Source of the DNA: Actinomycetota bacterium
GTDB taxonomy: Bacteria > Actinomycetota > Thermoleophilia > Gaiellales > Gaiellaceae
NCBI GenBank assembly: GCA_013812465.1
Contig: JACCTK010000011.1
Location: 1-6,755, forward strand
Length of the DNA: 6,755 bases
Direction of reading: 5' to 3'
Shown here in pieces: positions 5,475 through 6,755 of this stretch (its first letter is position 1; each line of letters begins with the position of its first letter). The position numbers and the translations under genes are program-made. Under the pieces are notes generated by a model. The model did not search any database and was not told the origin of the DNA. It saw nothing but the letters and a program-made list of their open reading frames with translations.

Positions 5475-6008
5475 TTACCGCCGCCTGGTCTCGACCTGTC
5501 GCTGCGGCGCCCACGACACTCGGCATGCGCGCCACATGCCGCGACGCTCGTCGCGAGCGTCGCTGACGGCGTCGAGCAGCGTGTCGGCGTACTCGCCACG
5601 TCTGTCGCCTCGGAAGAAAGGTGTCGCCGCTCCTCGGCGGACGAGCTCGACGTTCACATTCGTGTCCGAGTCCACGGAGAGCACATAGCGCAGCAGACGT
5701 TGGTAGCGATCGATCCGGTCGAGGCGCGGATCGGATTCGAGGACGATCGCGTCTCCTGGCTGCAGCATGTCCTCGAGCTCTCGCAGCGACTCCCTGCCAT
5801 GGCACTCCTCCTCTCCGAGCTCGGGAGCGTCGATCTGGAGCAGCCGCACGCGCGCTCCCCCGCGCAGAACGAGCGAATCCCCATCGGCGACCCGCTCCAC
5901 GGTCGCCTCGTCCTCGGCGAGAGACGTCTCGGCTTGTCCGCAGCCTGCGAGCAGCAGCGCAACCGACATCGCAGCGCCGACTCCGGCTGTGCCTATGGGC
6001 GAACGCAT
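5475..6008 (-). CDS. Thermonuclease (staphylococcal nuclease homologue) lipoprotein
   Basis: The product has 177 residues and ends in TAA. Staphylococcal-type nucleases cut single- and double-stranded DNA and RNA with Ca2+. Residues 1-23 form a lipoprotein signal: a short N-terminus, a hydrophobic core and the lipobox LAGC with Cys23 as the lipidated residue, so the enzyme should be anchored outside the membrane. The catalytic set is complete by motif: Asp42-Gly-Asp44 (staphylococcal Asp19-Asp21), Arg55 in RLLQIDAPE (Arg35), Asp60 (Asp40), Glu63 (Glu43) and Arg104 in DRYQR (Arg87). Cys69 and Cys162 may form a disulphide, which fits an exported protein. The length is normal for the family. The start ATG 6008 is supported by the signal peptide; Met14 would cut into it. 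Likely roles are nutrient scavenging or destruction of external DNA. The gene is divergent from the HIT gene with a 59-bp gap and ends in a hairpin. Confidence 0.9.
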   Translation of the reverse strand: MRSPIGTAGVGAAMSVALLLAGCGQAETSLAEDEATVERVADGDSLVLRGGARVRLLQIDAPELGEEECHGRESLRELEDMLQPGDAIVLESDPRLDRIDRYQRLLRYVLSVDSDTNVNVELVRRGAATPFFRGDRRGEYADTLLDAVSDARDERRGMWRACRVSWAPQRQVETRRR

Positions 6009-6019
6009 GGGGGCCGACG

Positions 6020-6025
6020 ATCGTA
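6020..6025 (-). promoter_or_regulatory. Candidate -10 box of the nuclease gene
   Basis: On the minus strand this reads TACGAT (TAnnnT), 11 nt before the ATG at 6008, predicting a leader of only about 4-5 nt. No Shine-Dalgarno lies between them, since the intervening bases are mostly C and G. No -35 element is clear. It shares the 59-bp intergenic region with the HIT promoter. Confidence 0.3.
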
Positions 6026-6055
6026 CGTGGACGGGTCGCGGCTCGGATGCGCTGG

Positions 6056-6061
6056 TAGAAC
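6056..6061 (+). promoter_or_regulatory. -10 box of the HIT gene, leaderless type
   Basis: TAGAAC differs from TAnnnT only in its last base and lies 6 nt before the ATG at 6068. The intervening CCTCCT is the complement of a Shine-Dalgarno, not one, so leaderless initiation is the natural reading. No -35 hexamer is evident. Confidence 0.38.
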
Positions 6062-6067
6062 CCTCCT

Positions 6068-6553
6068 ATGACGAAGCCGCTCTGGGCGCCTTGGCGACTC
6101 GAGTACATCGCGCAAGCAGACGAGCTCTCCGGCTGCGTTTTCTGCGTCGAGGGTGCGGGCGAGCTTCCCGAGGGCGAGTCGCTCGTCGTCCATCGAGGGC
6201 CATCGGCGACGGTGCTCCTGAACAAGTACCCGTACTCATCCGGCCACCTGATGGCCGCTCCGCAGAGACACGTCGGGACGTTCGGAGACTTGACGGACGA
6301 GGAAGCGCTTCAGCTCCACCGGCTGGCAGTCGCAGGCATCGCCGCACTGAGTCGAATCTACGGCCCGGACGGCTTCAACCTGGGCTGGAACCTGGGTCGC
6401 CCGGCAGGCGCCGGCATCGCCGACCACGTCCATCTGCACGTGGTCCCGCGCTGGTCCGGCGACACGAACTTCATGCCGGTGCTCGCCGACGTGAAGGTGC
6501 TGCCCGAGCACCTGCTCGAGACCCGTGACCGGCTACGTGAGGCGTGGGGCTAA
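6068..6553 (+). CDS. HIT-domain protein, Ap4A phosphorylase-like (Rv2613c type)
   Basis: The product has 161 residues and ends in TAA. HIT proteins are nucleotide hydrolases or transferases. The closest relative I recognise is Mycobacterium tuberculosis Rv2613c, a diadenosine tetraphosphate phosphorylase that splits Ap4A with phosphate to ATP and ADP. Shared features are the N-terminal WAPWRLEYI (6-14), GCVFC (22-26) with a Cys-x-x-Cys pair, SLVVHRG (38-44), LNKYPYSSGHLM (51-62), GFNLGWNLG (102-110), the histidine triad His120-Val-His122-Leu-His124 followed by VVPRW (125-129), and SGDTNFMPV (130-138). His122 is the expected nucleophile. The length is normal for the family and the product is cytoplasmic. 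In many actinobacteria this gene is near pgsA and mannosyltransferase genes of phosphatidylinositol synthesis; here it stands alone between the nuclease and a convergent gene. The family is certain and the precise reaction likely. Confidence 0.92.
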   Translation: MTKPLWAPWRLEYIAQADELSGCVFCVEGAGELPEGESLVVHRGPSATVLLNKYPYSSGHLMAAPQRHVGTFGDLTDEEALQLHRLAVAGIAALSRIYGPDGFNLGWNLGRPAGAGIADHVHLHVVPRWSGDTNFMPVLADVKVLPEHLLETRDRLREAWG

Positions 6554-6755
6554 GAAGTGACTTGGCGGAGAACCCGCCAGTGCTCGGCAGGCGTCGTCGC
6601 CCAGTCGTACAGGCTCACCCCGATCGTACCTCCGTCGTCCGAGACCGCGGTCGCGAATCCCGCGAGCTCCTCAGGTCCCATCCGGTCTGCCACGCCGCCG
6701 GCGACGTGAATCGCGACGTCGCGATTTCCCGTCTGGAACCTCAGCAGGCGGATCG
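6550..6755 (-). CDS. C-terminal 67 residues of an unidentified protein, cut off by the window
   Basis: On the minus strand a frame is open from the window edge to a TAG at 6552-6550, giving 67 residues with high G/C at third positions. It contains DVAIHVAGGVADRMGPEEL (12-30), GFATAVSDDGGTIGVSLYDW (32-51) and AEHWRVLRQV (56-65). The stretch GVSLYDW followed by a helix with Trp reads like the last strand and helix of a TIM-barrel enzyme, for example a glycoside-hydrolase-like protein, but I cannot assign a family. Its stop overlaps the HIT stop by 4 bp, a tight convergent end. No tRNA or other feature competes for this stretch. The start lies beyond the window. Confidence 0.72.
   Translation of the reverse strand, partial: IRLLRFQTGNRDVAIHVAGGVADRMGPEELAGFATAVSDDGGTIGVSLYDWATTPAEHWRVLRQVTS

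Noticed and set aside
5336..5599. Longer version of the 67-residue gene starting at 5599
   Set aside because: The extra 88 codons overlap the nuclease gene and a hairpin, and the strong Shine-Dalgarno fixes the start at 5335.
5332..6225. A 297-codon minus-strand frame over the nuclease and HIT genes
   Set aside because: Arg/Ala-rich shadow without domain motifs; the nuclease frame has the full active site and a lipobox.
1..6755. CRISPR array, insertion sequence, prophage or defence island
   Set aside because: No regularly spaced repeats, transposase, integrase or phage or defence protein motifs are visible in any plausible gene.

Overview
The window is GC-rich chromosomal DNA with tightly packed, mostly single-gene units on both strands. 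The protein set points to an actinobacterium-like organism: an Rv2613c-like HIT protein, a DUF402 protein, a DUF4037 protein, an RDD protein and a short Cys-x-Cys protein. A Thermoleophilia-type soil lineage (Gaiellales or Solirubrobacterales) is my best guess, but it is inferred from recall of family resemblance and promoter style, not from a marker gene. No tRNA, rRNA, CRISPR array, insertion sequence, integrase or phage gene is visible.

Layout from left to right. (1) The 3' part of an RDD-family membrane protein gene (+) ends at 411 and is followed at once by a strong hairpin. (2) A DUF4037 nucleotidyltransferase-like gene (+, 568-1596) has a recognisable -35/-10 promoter whose -10 box lies 7 nt before the ATG. 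(3) A DUF402/FomD-like gene (-, 1668-2255) converges on it. (4) This gene is divergent, with an 18-bp gap, from an MFS transporter gene (+, 2274-3521). (5) A CorA-type metal channel gene (+, 3625-4617) follows; its 5' end is ambiguous because a well-placed promoter and ATG at 3585 lie in another frame. (6) Three minus-strand genes follow: a 116-residue Cys-x-Cys protein (4692-5042), a 67-residue helical protein (5132-5335) and a thermonuclease-like lipoprotein (5475-6008). They are separated by strong GC hairpins, which argues that they are separate transcripts rather than one operon. (7) A HIT-domain protein resembling mycobacterial Ap4A phosphorylase (+, 6068-6553) is divergent from the nuclease gene. 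(8) The 3' end of an unidentified minus-strand gene overlaps the HIT stop by 4 bp and runs off the window.

The most coherent signal beyond the genes is the mode of initiation. Four plus-strand starts have a TAnnnT-like box 6-7 nt upstream and no Shine-Dalgarno sequence, the pattern expected of leaderless mRNAs; two minus-strand starts are similar, with 10-11 nt. The 67-residue gene is the exception, with a textbook Shine-Dalgarno and an inverted repeat in its leader. The genes look like housekeeping or accessory functions that happen to be adjacent (metal transport, efflux, nucleotide hydrolysis). I see no convincing multi-gene novel system. The items most worth a second look are the CorA 5' end and the two small uncharacterised proteins.
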